Part shown: in pieces, positions 1 to 11,984 of the stretch | Position numbering within the stretch: position 1 is the stretch's first letter | How the letters are laid out: each line of letters starts with the position of its first letter | NCBI GenBank assembly: GCA_017607445.1 | Contig: JAEVHH010000002.1 | Coordinates: 5,982,001 to 6,046,000 of the forward strand | DNA from: Histoplasma ohiense | Taxonomy: Eukaryota > Ascomycota > Eurotiomycetes > Onygenales > Ajellomycetaceae | Reading direction: 5' to 3' | DNA: 64,000 bases | Notes under the pieces: generated by a model | Seen by the model: only the letters and a program-made list of their open reading frames with translations | The model's database searches: none | What the model was told of the DNA's origin: nothing | Translations under genes and position numbers: made by a program

Positions 1-2
1 GA

Positions 3-217
3 TTCGACGAGTTTATGAACTTGGTCGTCGATGACGCGGTCGAAGTTCGTTTGGCAACGAAAACAGAGGACGAAAAACGCAGACAACTTGGTATGATAGA
101 TTACGATTACCCATTCGTTGAGGCGCTCGATTCGTTATCTACACAACGCTTACCTACCGTGCAGGTCAAATTTTACTCAAAGGCGACAACGTTTCGTTGA
201 TCCAGGCGCTTCAATGA
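3..217 (+). CDS. SME1: snRNP core protein Sm E (3' part)
   Basis: This is the 3' part of the spliceosomal Sm E protein, one of the seven Sm proteins that form the ring on U1, U2, U4 and U5 snRNAs in the nucleus. The visible exons are 3..90 and 165..217, joined across an intron at 91..164 (gtatga..gcag) that splits a Gly codon. The frame reads FDEFMNLVVDDAVEV, then a charged loop, then RRQLG joined to QILLKGDNVSLIQALQ and a TGA stop. This matches the Sm1 end and the Sm2 motif (the KGDN turn) of Sm E. The first half of the protein lies upstream of the window. The 46 residues present fit the last half of a protein of about 90 aa. The gene converges on FAU1 with about 150 bp between stops. Identification rests on the characteristic FDEFMNLV..DDA and LLKGDNVSLI segments and is secure. 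Confidence 0.9.
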
Positions 218-365
218 AATTGCAAAGCTGATGGTCGAATTATACAGTGAATTTGGGACAGAACAGGCGTTAGGATGTTTATTTATTGCTATCTGATTCA
301 CACACAAAAAAGAAGCTGATGCAGTTGGGGCATGGTCTTATGGCGACATTGAAAAGAAATGAATT

Positions 366-1345
366 CTACTGTTTTTGCTGACTGCTTGAAGTGAGAATGC
401 GCCCGTTTCCAACGATGAGGGCATCCACGGAACAGTCGTGATCAGCGACTGGTATCTTCTTCCCAGAGGGGAGAAGTTGCTCGGTAAGGGCCAAGGCGAC
501 TGAAATGAGCCAGAGTGGGAAAGCAATACAGTTAGCAAGGGAGTCAGTGATATTGATTACCACGAATACTTTTTTTAAGATGTTCATTTCCTGTTGAGTT
601 GGATAGCTTCCTTACCGAGATGTGGTTTCCGCATGCCTGCTTTATTTTCTTCTCCACCATTTTGCTTATTACCCATCAATCGATTGATGAAATGGTCATA
701 ATACCCCTTGCCGTGTCCCAATCTTTGCAACTGTTCGTCAAAAGCTAGCCCGGGCATAACAACCAAATCCAATCCTGAACTTTCGTTGACGGTTGGAGGT
801 GACTCTAATTCTGTCATCGTGCTACCTAATTGAGTGGTTACTCCAGCGGGGATACCGTACCCACCCAAACAATTCCTCCGACTGCCAATTGTATTCGCAT
901 CTAGTGTCGGGATACCCCATTTATCGGCTTGTAGGGATTCATAGTCTTCAAGGGAGCGTAGCGCGAGCATTTCCATGACTGAGGAACGACCCTGTGTTGC
1001 CGCTGCGGCTGGGTCCGATTGGTAGAGATAAGGGACGTATACTTGCTTTCCTCTGCTAAAAGCATCACGAACAATTGCGATTGTTGAGATTTCACCAGAG
1101 GGCATTGAGAGATAGACACTGAGCTTTTTGGCAGCGTGGTATTCAGGGAGTGCCAGTAGATTTGTCGTGACGACCGATGCTGATATATAATAACCAAGTA
1201 AGTACCACAGCAAATGAAAGGAGGGGAGCTAGGTGAGCGAGCGGGGTTACTGACACTGTGCCATTACGGACTCTTTGGATACTTCTGAGAGTATTCTCCG
1301 AAGCTTTTTGCGTAGTTCTTTCTTGGCTGTTTGCAGAGTAGCCAT
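366..1345 (-). CDS. FAU1: 5-formyltetrahydrofolate cyclo-ligase
   Basis: This enzyme converts 5-formyl-THF to 5,10-methenyl-THF with ATP in one-carbon metabolism, in the cytosol or mitochondria. Exons on the minus strand are 1345..1255, 1179..616 and 499..366, giving 262 aa. The first intron uses donor gtcagt; the second uses gtaagg with a gctaac branch and tttcag acceptor. The protein starts MATLQTAKKELRKKLRRIL, the usual basic N-terminal helix. It continues through LPEYHAAKKLSVYLSMPSGE and the nucleotide-site motif LGHGKGYYDHF, and ends ADHDCSVDALIVGNGRIL, the family's normal C-terminus. Length and all motifs agree with fungal FAU1. The gene converges with SME1 and is divergent from ROT1. 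The insertion with N/G/E-rich residues before exon 3 is ordinary for filamentous fungi. Confidence in family and exon structure is high. Confidence 0.92.
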
Positions 1346-2385
1346 AGCGATATGTACTTATATGTATAAGGATACTCGAGTAAGTTAATACGACAGTTAA
1401 GTGGAATGTTTGCGGGAGTAGAAATCGGGTGAATATCTCTTCATGTTCATTTTACTTACACTATACTGTGTAATGGAGGATTCGACTGTCTGAGTACTAT
1501 CTATATAAAATACTCCAGCTGCGTCTAAATATTTGTTGTGGATGAAGCAATATCCCCGCCGCGACCACTGGGCAAGAGATCAAATAGTCGAAAAATAGCC
1601 GCAGAATACGAATCTGGTCTTGGCCTTCCCACTAAAGAACAGCACTATGTCGGAGATGATATCTCGTATATCAAGGATCTTGTAACATCTTGCTAACTGA
1701 AACCCGAGCACTGCCCCGCTGTATACAAGCACTGCCTCTATCATATGTTCAAGCATTCTCTTTCTTATAAATACTGCCTGGTTATCATGTAATTATTGGA
1801 GGGATAATAAGCAATTCAATTTATCTATCGATATTCAGTATTTGGGTCAATATTCGGACTTTATCCAGTTCCGACACACTAACTGATGAACAGCACTAAC
1901 TGATGAACAGCACTAACACTCCAAAATAGCCGCTATCGGGTGTTTATCGCGGATGATATCAGTGGCGGATATGCTGTTGATATGCATATAAAAGTCAATG
2001 TTCTTGGATTCCCTTGCGATGACGTTGTACCATCAAGTATATTACCCCTTTGTGGTGTAAATGGTTTCTCCGTTTAAAAAATCCGAAAACGAGCAGTTTC
2101 GTTGTTATTTATGCAGCATATTCGGTCAGGTACGTTGTTAAATAATGGTCGAAATATGGCGTACCGTAGAACTTGCCACGAGAACAAACTTTCGACAGCA
2201 TCGTGAACTCTTCCTCCTCGTTCCGCTTCTCCACGCAAAGCTACATAAATACACACGCCACAACCAACTCTCCAGCCCAATCCAATCCAAGTAGATTATC
2301 TTCTGCTTCTGCTTCCTAGTGTTTCACTCTCTACTTCCCCGATTCGCCAAGCTCCCATCCCCATGTTCCAACCTCGCCGACAGCG
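1346..2385. other. Gene-free divergent promoter region FAU1/ROT1
   Basis: About 1 kb of AT-rich sequence lies between the divergent starts of FAU1 and ROT1. No coding region is supported on either strand. It holds a short tandem repeat (listed separately) and presumably both promoters and 5' UTRs. The C/T-rich tract just before the ROT1 start (about 2280-2385) is typical of fungal transcription-start regions. Confidence 0.6.
1877..1917. repeat. 17-bp tandem repeat, 2.4 copies
   Basis: The unit cactaactgatgaacag is repeated exactly at 1877-1893 and 1894-1910, followed by a 7-base partial third copy. It lies in the FAU1/ROT1 intergenic region. It looks like a simple slippage duplication; no function is evident. 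Confidence 0.9.
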
Positions 2386-3478
2386 ATGGAAACCATGATG
2401 TTGGCTGCGTTGCCTCTACTATTCCTCTCCTCCTGCTTGCCTGCCTTCGTCGTTGCTCAAGGTCCGGCGGATCCGCGACTAACAGGCACTTGGACGACCA
2501 AGTCAATGAAGGTCTTTACAGGCAGCGTACGTGCATTGCTATCATATATGTTTGAGGGATTTCGCGAAGGAAACAAGGGAAAAGAAACAGAACTCTCTGC
2601 TGACGATTTACGGCCGTCGTTTCTTTGGTAAAACTCTGCAGGCATTTTACGATCCAATAAAAGATCGATTGAAGGAGCCGTCGCTTACAGGTATCTCATA
2701 CTCATTCACCGCAGATGGGTTCTACGAAGAGGCATATTTTCGCGCGATTTCTAATCGTCAGTCACCACATCTCTGTGTATCCCATCATCCAGCAGAGCTG
2801 ACATTATTTCTGTTGCATCTTATTAGCTACCACACCAGATTGCCCTTCGGGGATAATGCAATTTCAGCACGGAACCTATAGAGTAGAACCCAATGGGTCT
2901 ATGATCCTGACCCCGTTTGACTCAGATGGTCGCCAATTGATCTCCAACCGCTGTGCTGGCAAATATGCGGAGTATACGCGATATACCCAAAAAGAGGTGT
3001 TCCAGGTAAAGAAGGGAAATCCCAAAGATAGAAAATAGAAATAGAAAGTTGAAAATTTTCATAAACGGAAGACTTGCTAACGATCGAACTTCAGAGATAC
3101 GAAATCCTAATAGATCCGTATAATCGAGTGGAACGCCTTAATATGTTCCAATTTGATGGCTCCCCTTTGAACCCCATGTATCTCGCGTTTCGACAACCGC
3201 AGATGCACCCAACACACACGCTGAATCCGATACATACCAAGGGAGCTCCTAAAGCGACAGCGATTAGCGAACGGAAAGTTAACGCGAAGAGAGCAAAACG
3301 CTCTGAAGCAAAAGCAGCAGAATTTGAGTTCGCCCAATCGCCATTAAGCAAAAACTCCTTCGTCAAGAGGATGAACTACTATCATTCGAGAATGGAAAAG
3401 CTGTCGGGCACAGATAAATTGTGGTGGATAGGGTTAATTATGACATCTGTTGGCAGCCTCGCCCTGATCTATAGATGA
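2386..3478 (+). CDS. ROT1: ER chaperone/cell-wall biogenesis protein Rot1
   Basis: Rot1 is an essential ER-membrane chaperone needed for beta-1,6-glucan synthesis and folding of glycoproteins. Exons are 2386..2526, 2642..2756, 2827..3005 and 3095..3478, giving 272 aa. An N-terminal hydrophobic segment ending ..PAFVVAQ is a signal peptide. The mature part opens with DPRLTGTWTTKSMKVFTGS, the family's start. It is followed by FYDPIKDRLKEPSLTGISYS, GFYEEAYFRAISN, a Cys-Pro-Ser-Gly-Ile-Met-Gln segment at the start of exon 3, and FDGSPLNPMYLAFRQPQM. The tail is basic and S/K-rich, then a single membrane segment (WWIGLIMTSVGSLALIYR) reaches the C-terminus. All introns are phase-consistent. The Met at 2395 is a second possible start. 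The gene is divergent from FAU1 and converges on AIM41. Family assignment is firm. Confidence 0.93.
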
Positions 3479-4195
3479 AGATGATTTGCATACCATGTTA
3501 TACCCTTTTTTCGTGCTGTGCCTCGTTTTCTGTCTTTCGTGTTCCCTTGGGTCTATATTGTTTCTTATAGCGCCTAATGCCCATGCTATGTCTTTGCCCT
3601 CCTTGATTTCTTTCTGCGTCATTATTATGGGTCTGGCTTGCTGAAGGGCCGTCTTGGGTTATACAAGGCGTTTGTGACTGGTAAAACGGGGCACCAGCTT
3701 TGTATTTCACATATGTGCTGCCACTTCATTGTCTCTAAACTGCGCATCTAATAATACAGCTAGCTAAATAAATCGAGGATTGATCGTGTGTCGATTGATT
3801 CGCTTACTTCGCAGACATTATGCATTTATTTTTCTCCGGCCAGATGTCAAAATTGTAACCTACATGAGGAAAGGGAAAATCTATCATTCAATATCATCAT
3901 CGTAAATAAGGGCAACTTCCATCCTGGGAGGATCAAAATAATCAAAATACAACGTGTGTTGCAACGCAAATACAACCTCGCGGTTGTGTCATCTTCCAGT
4001 GCTCTCGCCGTTCCACACGCCCTGTTTGAGTTGAGAAATGGCGAGCCATACTGTATGCCTATTTCCGCGTTCAACCAATCCACCTAACTCTAGAGAATAA
4101 AGGAGTGGAGCGGAGAAGAAACAAACGCCGTAAATTTTCCCAATAATGATAATGCAAACACGCTCTCTCATGTTCCCTACAATTCCCTCCACTCC
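3479..4195. other. Gene-free 3' region between ROT1 and AIM41
   Basis: This is the convergent 3' flank of ROT1 and AIM41, about 0.7 kb and AT-rich. Short open frames on both strands have no family resemblance or splice support. It probably holds both 3' UTRs and polyadenylation sites. Confidence 0.6.
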
Positions 4196-4800
4196 CTAAG
4201 ATATCAGCTCCTTCGCGATCTTTGAGACCTGCCCTACTTGAACTGGCTTTCCTTCCAACGAACCCCCACGTCCCACAAGTGCCTTTATGACAAGTCCTAT
4301 GGCAGGCTTTTGCCCAGAATCCTGCATCTTTTTAATAGCTCTCGAGACAGCAGCTCGGACTTCCTCAACGCTCATCGTTTCCACCTGGCTAGCATATCCT
4401 TTCAGAACTGCTAGTTCATTATCAGCGCTCTCGCTCAGGTCAATTCGTCCCGCGTCCATGTATTCGCCTTTGGCATCTTTTAACGCAGCCGTGCGCTTGT
4501 TTATTAGGTTTAGGAGTTGGATATCGGTTTTAATGGGCGACGACGTCTTTGCGGCATTGTTTGTTTCTGATATTATTGCACGGAGGACGTTCAGTCTGTT
4601 CACATAGAGTTAATGTAGGAGAACCGGAGATTGTAACTTCAGCTATTCACGCACCTAGCGGTGTCCTTCGCCCTCAAGGCATCCTTCAGGTCTGATTTAA
4701 TTTTAAAGAGTAATGGGGGAGCGGTTGGGATAGCTGTAGAGTTGTGCCGGATGACGCGTCGAAGGCACTGCTGGGGCCCGGGTCTGACTGATCGGAACAT
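4196..4800 (-). CDS. AIM41: Mitochondrial GatB/YqeY-domain protein Aim41
   Basis: Aim41 is a small mitochondrial protein with a YqeY/GatB-tail domain; its biochemical role is not settled. Exons are 4800..4655 and 4595..4196, giving 181 aa, with one intron (gtgcgt..aacag) splitting an Arg codon. The N-terminus (MFRSVRPGPQQCLRRVIRHN) is rich in Arg and Ser and lacks acidic residues, as expected for a mitochondrial presequence. The domain begins IKSDLKDALRAKDTARLNVL and runs through LLNLINKRTAALKDAKGEYM, EVRAAVSRAIKKM and VSKIAKELIS at the stop, matching the YqeY helix pattern. It is divergent from NUP170 with 384 bp between starts. Family assignment is strong; the precise function in tRNA amidation or otherwise is unknown. 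Confidence 0.88.
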
Positions 4801-5184
4801 TTGTTTGGATTATTTATGTAAAGAAATATGTAGGGAATCAGATATACTATGTTATAATCTTAATGTCAGCGCATATATAGTGCAATTGGGGAGATTGTCT
4901 GAGATATCAGGAGCACTGGATGAGAGTGCTAGGAGTTGATTGGTCTGTGCACGCTCCCTTGTTTTTTTGTGTTTTTGAGCTTGTGTTGAATCAACCGTTT
5001 AAAGGGCGTCTCTCCACGCAGCTGGCCTTACACGTCTCCCACGAGGTAACCAGCATAATTTGCCTTGCTCTTTTGCTGCCGCTATTCTGTCTTATTTGCA
5101 GTGTCGCATCTTCTGGCACGCCACCCTTTTTCCAGAGCAGGGAGGTCATTCTACCAGCTTCATGCGCCGACGCATGTTTGAACA
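4801..5184. promoter_or_regulatory. Divergent promoter AIM41/NUP170
   Basis: This 384-bp stretch separates the start codons of AIM41 (minus) and NUP170 (plus). It contains no supported coding sequence, so it should carry both promoters. No specific factor site was assigned. Confidence 0.5.
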
Positions 5185-8100
5185 ATGACCGCCCCCCCTC
5201 TTACTCCTCAAAGACCTCTACCAGGCACATATTTCCAGACTCCAGCTCACCATAATTTCAATGGGCCTCTCTTTCAATCTTCTACCATGTCTGGTGGTGG
5301 CGGCCTACCCACAACTGCCGCCGCACTTCCGCCCCAGCCTCTTCGTACAAGACTCCCAATGACAACGGTCAAGAGCAGAGCAGAAAACCTGAACCCACGA
5401 CAACGAGCAGCGCTGACAATAGATGAGGCGTTGGCGCAGGAGTCGCGATACCCAGATTTAGACAGTTATTTATCTCGTATGTACAGACAAAATTACCTGA
5501 TGTTGTGGGAAATTGCGCTGGCATAATTCAAAAGGCTAATCACAGAAACGATGTATGTAGAGGGATTTTCCTCCGATTATGATATTCCCACATCGGCATC
5601 GTGGGCGCCATTTCAAAAAGTTAAGATGTACAATATACCGGACCAAATTTTCGATCAATACAATCGGGCTCAGGTATCGACAAATATGGGTCTTTTTGCA
5701 GAACTGAATCATGCTTGGGTTACTATCGACAATGCGCTGTATCTCTGGGAGTATACGCATCCCAACCCGCAGTTGGTGGGATTTGAGAGCCAGCCGAATA
5801 GTATAAACGCTGTTAAGTTAGCTCGCCCTCGGCCAGGCGTTTTCCTCCCGTCAATTTCACATGTTCTTGTTATCTCTACTACTGCAGAGGTGTTAATCTT
5901 GGGCCTGGGATGTGAGACGTCCGCTTCAGGAACAAAGACAGTGACGCTCTATCAAACTGGGATGGCTACATCGATTCGAGGGTTGGACGTCAACGTAATT
6001 ACATCATCAAACTCGACTGGGAGGATATTTTTTGCGGGGTCTGCCGACAACGACGTATATGAGCTCACATATCAACAAGAAGAGCGATGGTTCCAGGGTC
6101 GGTGCGGGAAAGTGAACCATACGAGCAAGAGTTTTGCCACCTTCACCCCGTCCATTATTCTAAGCCATAAACCGACGGAATTTGTTGAGCAACTGGTGGT
6201 TGATGATAGCCGAAACCTGTTATACACCCTTTCCTCGAACTCGTCTATCCGGGTATTCCATCTGAAGCCTGATGGAACTATCAATCTTACCATTACGAAG
6301 CGTGCTATTGACATATACTCAAACCTTGGCCATATTATCAGCTCTAACGAAACGCTCAACCCTGGGGTTAAGATAGTTTCTATCAGTCCTATCCCAGCTG
6401 CAGAGGCTTCTAGATATCATCTGATGGCAGTCACCGCGACGGGCTATAGGATATATCTCAGCGCTACCGGGTCATATAGCTGGTCCGCAACTCCGACTGC
6501 GACCAATGCTCCGACCAGCATGCAAGCTCACCATGTGAGGACACCACCTTCTGACAACCCTGCAAGCCAATTACCCCAAGGACGTGGAGTTGTTGGGCCG
6601 CCATATCAGGTCTTGCCGGGAGCTAAACTTGCCATCCACTCACTTGACCCTACTAGATCTGCTCAGCGATTCCCTCCTGGTTACTTTTTCTGCTTTACGT
6701 CAAAAAACTCTACCAATAGAGCAGACACTCTTTTTATTTCGACTCCAGACTCTGGTCGTCTTTCACGACCTCAAGAGAGCGCACTCCCGATTAAACCTGG
6801 CGAAACCGCGATCTGGCTAACGCTTGGCAGTCGAGCAGAAGACATCGGGTTATGCACACCCGAATTCACTATGCAGCCGCAAGGAGGCTTTGGAAATGAG
6901 CTGGCCGTTCAATTCGACAAGCCTGCAGCGGAAATTGCTGTTTTGACCAATACCGGTATTCACGTCATTCGAAGGCGGCGACTAGTGGATATCTTTGCAT
7001 CACTAATACGGAGCGATGGCGGAGAAGAGGGCCTTGAGACTCAGGTAAAATCACTGATACGATTGTACGGCCGCAGTGAGACGCTGGCGACCGCTTTAGC
7101 AGTCGCCTGCGGTCAGGGAGTGGAACTCTCCGCGGATTCTCGCCTTTCTAAGATAAACGACCCCGACGTCCTTGAATTTGCGCGTAAGGTGTTTATTGAG
7201 TTTGGCGGGAAGCCCACCTTTAATGAGAATGCAGTTGCCGACAACTCCACTCCTGCGATTGATGCTGTCATCCCCTCGCCACGCCATGCTGGTATTGCGC
7301 TCTACACTTCGCGCCTCTTGAGATCGATCTGGAAAACGGTAATTGCCAAGCAAAGTCGGACCCCAGCGGGAGGAGTCACCATTTCGCCATCTGTCGATAC
7401 TTCGAAATTGCATTCAATTCAGAGAGATTTGTCCGCCCTTCAGGATTTCTTCCGGACGAACAAATCCTTTATTGAGGGATTGAGTGGGCCAGAGGCTCTC
7501 TCACGAGCTGTTACAAAACAAGACGAGATTGCGCTGCAAGGCGAACATCGTGCCTTGCATTCCATGGTCCAGCTAGTCTCTGATACAATAGAAGGTATTT
7601 CGTTTGTTCTGGTCCTGTTCGATGAACAGGTTCACGAGATCATCGCGCTATTACCTGAGGAAACAAGGCAACGATTTTTAACGCTCACATTCGAGGAGTT
7701 ATTCAGTAGCAGCAAGGGCCATGATGTTGCGAAAGAGCTTGTCAAGTCTATTGTTAATCGAAATATTGCTAAAGGCTCTAACGTTGAAACAGTTGCTGAA
7801 GCCTTACGGCGAAGATGTGGCACATTTTGCAGCGCAGAAGATGTCGTTATTTTCAAAGCTCAAGAACAACTCAAGAGAGCTACTGAAGCCGGTGGGAATT
7901 CCGAATTGGGTCGCAATTTGCTTAATGAGAGCTTAATCCTTTTTCGCCAAGTTTCTGAGAATCTGTCCATGGATTATCTCCAATCTGCGGTGGAACAATA
8001 TATCCAGAACCAATTCTTTGCCGGTAGGTGCTACCGGTTGGTCTCCCGCTAAATGATTGGTGATCTAATTTTCTTTTCCTTTTTTTTCATAGGTGCGATA

Positions 8101-9548
8101 CAACTGTGTCTGAGCGTTGCAGCCCATTCTGACAAGGCAAATCGTGCGCTTTCTTGGATTATGGATGGTCGTCCACCAGAGGTATTTCCCCAGTGCTATT
8201 TATTTATTTCTACTTTTGTCTAACTTTCATATGATATAGGATCCCCGACAAGCTAGTTACGAAGTTCGTCAACAGTGCTATGATCTAATCTACAAAATTA
8301 TTCTCACAGTCGACGAACTTTCGGGTCAAGATCCTGGTTTTGTGGATGGGCAGTATACTGTTATTGCGGGAAGAAAGAATGAAGTTTACGATGTGATCTC
8401 AAATTGCGAGGATGAGGTGTTCCTCACCAGCTTGTATGATTGGTACTTAGAGCGAGGTTGGAGCGAACGACTTCTTGAAGTTAAGACTCCTTTCGTCGTA
8501 ACCTACCTTCAAAGAAAGTCCACCGAAGACCTATCACATGCAGATCTACTATGGAGGTATTACGGACAGTCAAGTCGATTTTACGATGCCGCATCAGTTC
8601 AGCTGCAGCTTGCCCAGAGCTCATTTTCACTCCCCCTGAGTAGACGGATTGAGTATCTCGGTCAAGCCAGAGCAAATGCGTCTGTTTTCACGCCAAACGT
8701 ATCACGAGCATCGAGGCAAAGGTTAATTCAGGAGATTTCGACCTTGATTGATATAGCCAATGTACAAGACGACCTTCTGCAGAGGCTTAAGGAAGAAACT
8801 AGGATTGCCCCAGAGCGCAAAGCTACAGTTCTACAAGAGGTAGATGGTGAGATTATGGAACTCAATAAGGTATGGTTAAAGCCACCAACCCCCAGACATT
8901 ATAACAAGTCTGAGGTTACTAACACAGATTCGTCCATTTTAGCTTTATAATATGTATGCTGACCCTGGTGGCTACTACGATGTTTGTCTTCAAATCATGC
9001 ATCTCGCCAATTACCGCAACGCTTCCGACATCAAGGCATGCTGGCATAACCTAATCCAAGAAGTCCATGATGAGGCTTCAGCAAAAGGCGAACCGCTCCC
9101 CTATGAAGCCGTCATCGAAAAGATCCGAGGCCTCTCCGGCCGCCTCAGGATGTCAGACACTACATTCCCAATCCAGATCCTACTACCAATGCTTCAGCGC
9201 TATGTATTGGAACAGCAGCTAGGTGTTGGCCCGGACAGCTGGATCGTAGAACTCTTTCTCGATCTCCAAGTTTCACATGAACTCATCTACACCGTTCTCG
9301 AATCGTTGTTCTACAACGACGAAGTGCCTTTCCATGGCAAGAATCGCCGGTATATCGGACGAGATCTGCTATACCTGATCGCCCGCTGGTTCCAGGAATC
9401 ATTGCGGGTGGGAGCCGGGGCATTTGGAAGTGATATCTTTGCTTCCCGCGTATCCGAGATGTTGCTGTTATTGCAACAGAGCGGGTTGGATGACGAGTCG
9501 GTCCAGGCATGTCGCGATTTGCGGGTTAAAATTGAGCGATCTCTGTAA
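5185..9548 (+). CDS. NUP170: Nucleoporin Nup170/Nup155 (inner ring)
   Basis: This is the large inner-ring scaffold nucleoporin of the nuclear pore complex (Nup170/Nup157 in yeast, Nup155 in animals). Exons are 5185..5476, 5546..8023, 8093..8181, 8240..8869 and 8943..9548, giving 1364 aa, close to the family's usual length of about 1390. An N-terminal proline-rich tail leads to YPDLDSYLS and SQTMYVEGFSSDYDIPTSA, the conserved entry to the beta-propeller. The propeller spans roughly residues 90-520 (ALYLWEY, ILGLGCE). The C-terminal half is alpha-solenoid, including EVYDVISNCEDEVFLTSLYD and LYNMYADPGGYYDVCLQI. All four introns keep frame; two donors are gtatgt/gtatgg and one gtaggt. It is divergent from AIM41. 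The 3' neighbour converges on it at about 1 kb. Assignment is firm. Confidence 0.95.
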
Positions 9549-10527
9549 TGGCCTGGCCCAGGAGGACGCTAAAGTGATTCCGTGGCGCAACTGTGGCCCG
9601 TTAACTCTTTGTAATACATTAGCCATGGAAGTCTTCCCGTTTTTATCATTTACACCTAAGTTAACTCCTGATCTCGCCTCTTGGTTGTGATTTTGTTTCC
9701 CCATTTTTTGTAGTTGCTTCCAAAGCCCTCTCTCTCACTTCGTTATTTATTTTATCTTCTCGCGTCATATATTGCCCTTGTCCTTGTTTTATTTTGTAGC
9801 GTTCGCTTTTGTCTCCTATTTTTTATCTCTTTTCATTTCTATTGAATAAAGTAGATAGATATAAACGACGATAAAGAGATTGAGAGGGAAAGACTGCAAA
9901 AGGGACCTGCAAAAATGGCACAAAGCCAACGAATCAAGCTTTTTAAATGGAATGCAAGAAGCAAATGCGATTGGACGCTCGTAATAAGCAAAATAAAATA
10001 AAATACAGAAAGACATGTATATACATTCGCCACAACGCCTCGCTCATTGCCTGGTAGAAGTATGGAGCTCGTATGATCGTATATGATGGAGCAAAAGACG
10101 AAATATATCCCTCCCATAACCGTATGTATGTAGTCCCTCGATTTACGAGCTGACTATAACCCCCATATTTTCTGTAAATATACATACCGTTGCCACCCCC
10201 AGCGTGCTGCATTGTTTCGAGTTGGTCTTGCTATACAGTTGTATTTCATGGCTGTAGCGATTTGCAAGCCGACAATACTGTGTCATCATGGAATTTTTAT
10301 CCACGAACAGTTCAGTTTCTAAAAACTGGCAGACTTTCGTCAATTGAAGCGAATGAGTGGCCGAAACAGAGAACAATTGTTGGCCGACACAAAACTCGAG
10401 GGCGGTCGGTAGACCCCTGGAGTCGCTGGCTAGCTATATCGTGTCCATAATTCAGGCGGCCAAGCTATGTAATTACTTCCCGCTACATCCATGCACATGT
10501 AATATACAGTACATTATGATATGAATA
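9549..10527. other. Gene-free convergent 3' region
   Basis: About 1 kb lies between the NUP170 stop and the stop of the membrane-protein gene on the other strand. It is AT-rich with T-rich tracts just after NUP170. Open frames here are short, lack ATG-to-stop coherence and resemble no family. It is most likely two 3' UTRs and spacer. Confidence 0.55.
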
Positions 10528-11984
10528 TTAGCGTCCATTTGCATAAGGACGCTGCTCGGTAAACACTTGTTGGTTGATCTGCATGGGGTCGTCATCATGC
10601 TCCTTTGTGGCCATCGACGTCGAAAACTCTACTTTTCCCCTTGAAACCAATTCGAATTCCTCCTCGATTTCCTCGCTAGTATTTATCGAATGATGACCAC
10701 CACCCTTCGATGCCCAGATGTTTTCCTCCGACGATGACCGCCCGTTACCAATTATGGTATTAGACCTCAGTATAGATGAGCTGATTTTTGTAGGACCAGA
10801 GGATTGATGTGTTCGATTATCGTGAGTGTTACTTTGCGGCAGTGTGCTAATCCCGAACGTGAAATTCTCGATGTGCCTTGGCGGTTCTGGTGAGCCTGAG
10901 TTGTTGCTTCGAGTGTGGAAAAAGATTGTGTATTTCATCATCAGCGGCTTCAGCGTCACAGCCGACACGGCTATGATGCTTACCCCTATCTCAACTGTGG
11001 ACCAGATCATTATCTCAGCGTTGGTGTAAAGAAAGTCCAGTTGATCATATCCGTGGTGGATGTATGTAATTCTGGCTACTGTGGCAACGCTTGCTCTGTA
11101 GGGAGGAGTTAGAGTATTGAGAATTCTGGGATATAGTGTACGACGAACGGGAAACAGAAACTGACATTGCTCCAAAGCCAAGTAGAACCATCGCGGATAT
11201 CTTTGTACGGGAGTTCATGCTTAATTTCCGTAAAATCAAGGCAGGCACTATTGCAAGTGTTATATCACCCAGGCAAACAATTGAGCCATGTGCGTAGCTT
11301 CCAGAGATGACTGCGCGAAAGTGCCGGCACGTCCCTTGGCCATCCGGATTTCGGATCTGCTCCCATAAAAAGTCCACCGGCCAGCAAGTAAACAGGGTGA
11401 AGAACCAGTAGAAAGTTGTGAAAATGCCGGTGACTGCGGCTACAGTGTATATCGTGTAGACATAAGCTCGTCCGATGACAACTACTCGTAATAATGACAA
11501 ACAGAAGGAGATCTTCACAATCCCTGAAGACAAAATATAAAAAAGATCGCAAAGGAAAAAACCCTGTGCTAGCTGTTAACGATGTCTTCTAATGAATGTT
11601 GCGCCGCGCTGAGGTTTGTATATCCGACCTTGAATGCATTCATGACCGTGATCCGATTGGTTATTGCTTTATCATGTTTCCCAAGTCCATTCGTCGTCGA
11701 AAATATGAGTGACGAAACAAATGTCGAGAAGAGCAGCTGACGAGTAACGAGTAGAGAATTAGCTAGGCACAACGAGCGACGAGGCCACTGTTTCCATCCA
11801 CAGACACACGGCAATGTATCTGCACATGTACTACCCAACATACCAAAGTCACGACCATGGTGAGGTCGTCAACACCCCAACGGGTCAGGGTGAGCCGCAC
11901 ATAACAGCGCAATACAACGATTATCCACGATATGGCTAGAAAAGTACACGCAACGGCAAAGATGGAATGGCTTTTGTCTTCCAT
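10528..11984 (-). CDS. PTH11/rhodopsin-domain integral membrane protein
   Basis: This belongs to the large fungal family of seven-helix proteins with a rhodopsin-like domain (often annotated SAT4/PTH11-type, candidate GPCRs). Exons are 11984..11844, 11736..11629, 11572..11166 and 11095..10528, giving 407 aa. The protein starts MEDKSHSIFAVACTFLAISW, the first helix, then ends helix 1 with RCYVRLTLTRWGVDDLTMVV, where the R-Y/R and W-DD pattern is the family hallmark. The GLGKH loop follows, then FFLCDLFYILSSGIVKISFC, a WPVDFLW loop, and the last helix EIGVSIIAVSAVTLKPLMMK. The C-terminal 140 residues are polar, Ser/Glu-rich and probably cytosolic. It lacks the N-terminal CFEM domain of true Pth11. 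Ligand and role are unknown. Splice sites are phase-consistent; the second intron (gtcgga..aacag, 56 nt) has a weak donor. Confidence 0.82.

Noticed and set aside
9816..10376. Cluster of hydrophobic minus-strand open frames 3' of NUP170
   Set aside because: Three mutually overlapping frames rich in Ser/Phe/Ile/Tyr reflect T-rich 3' UTR sequence, not genes.
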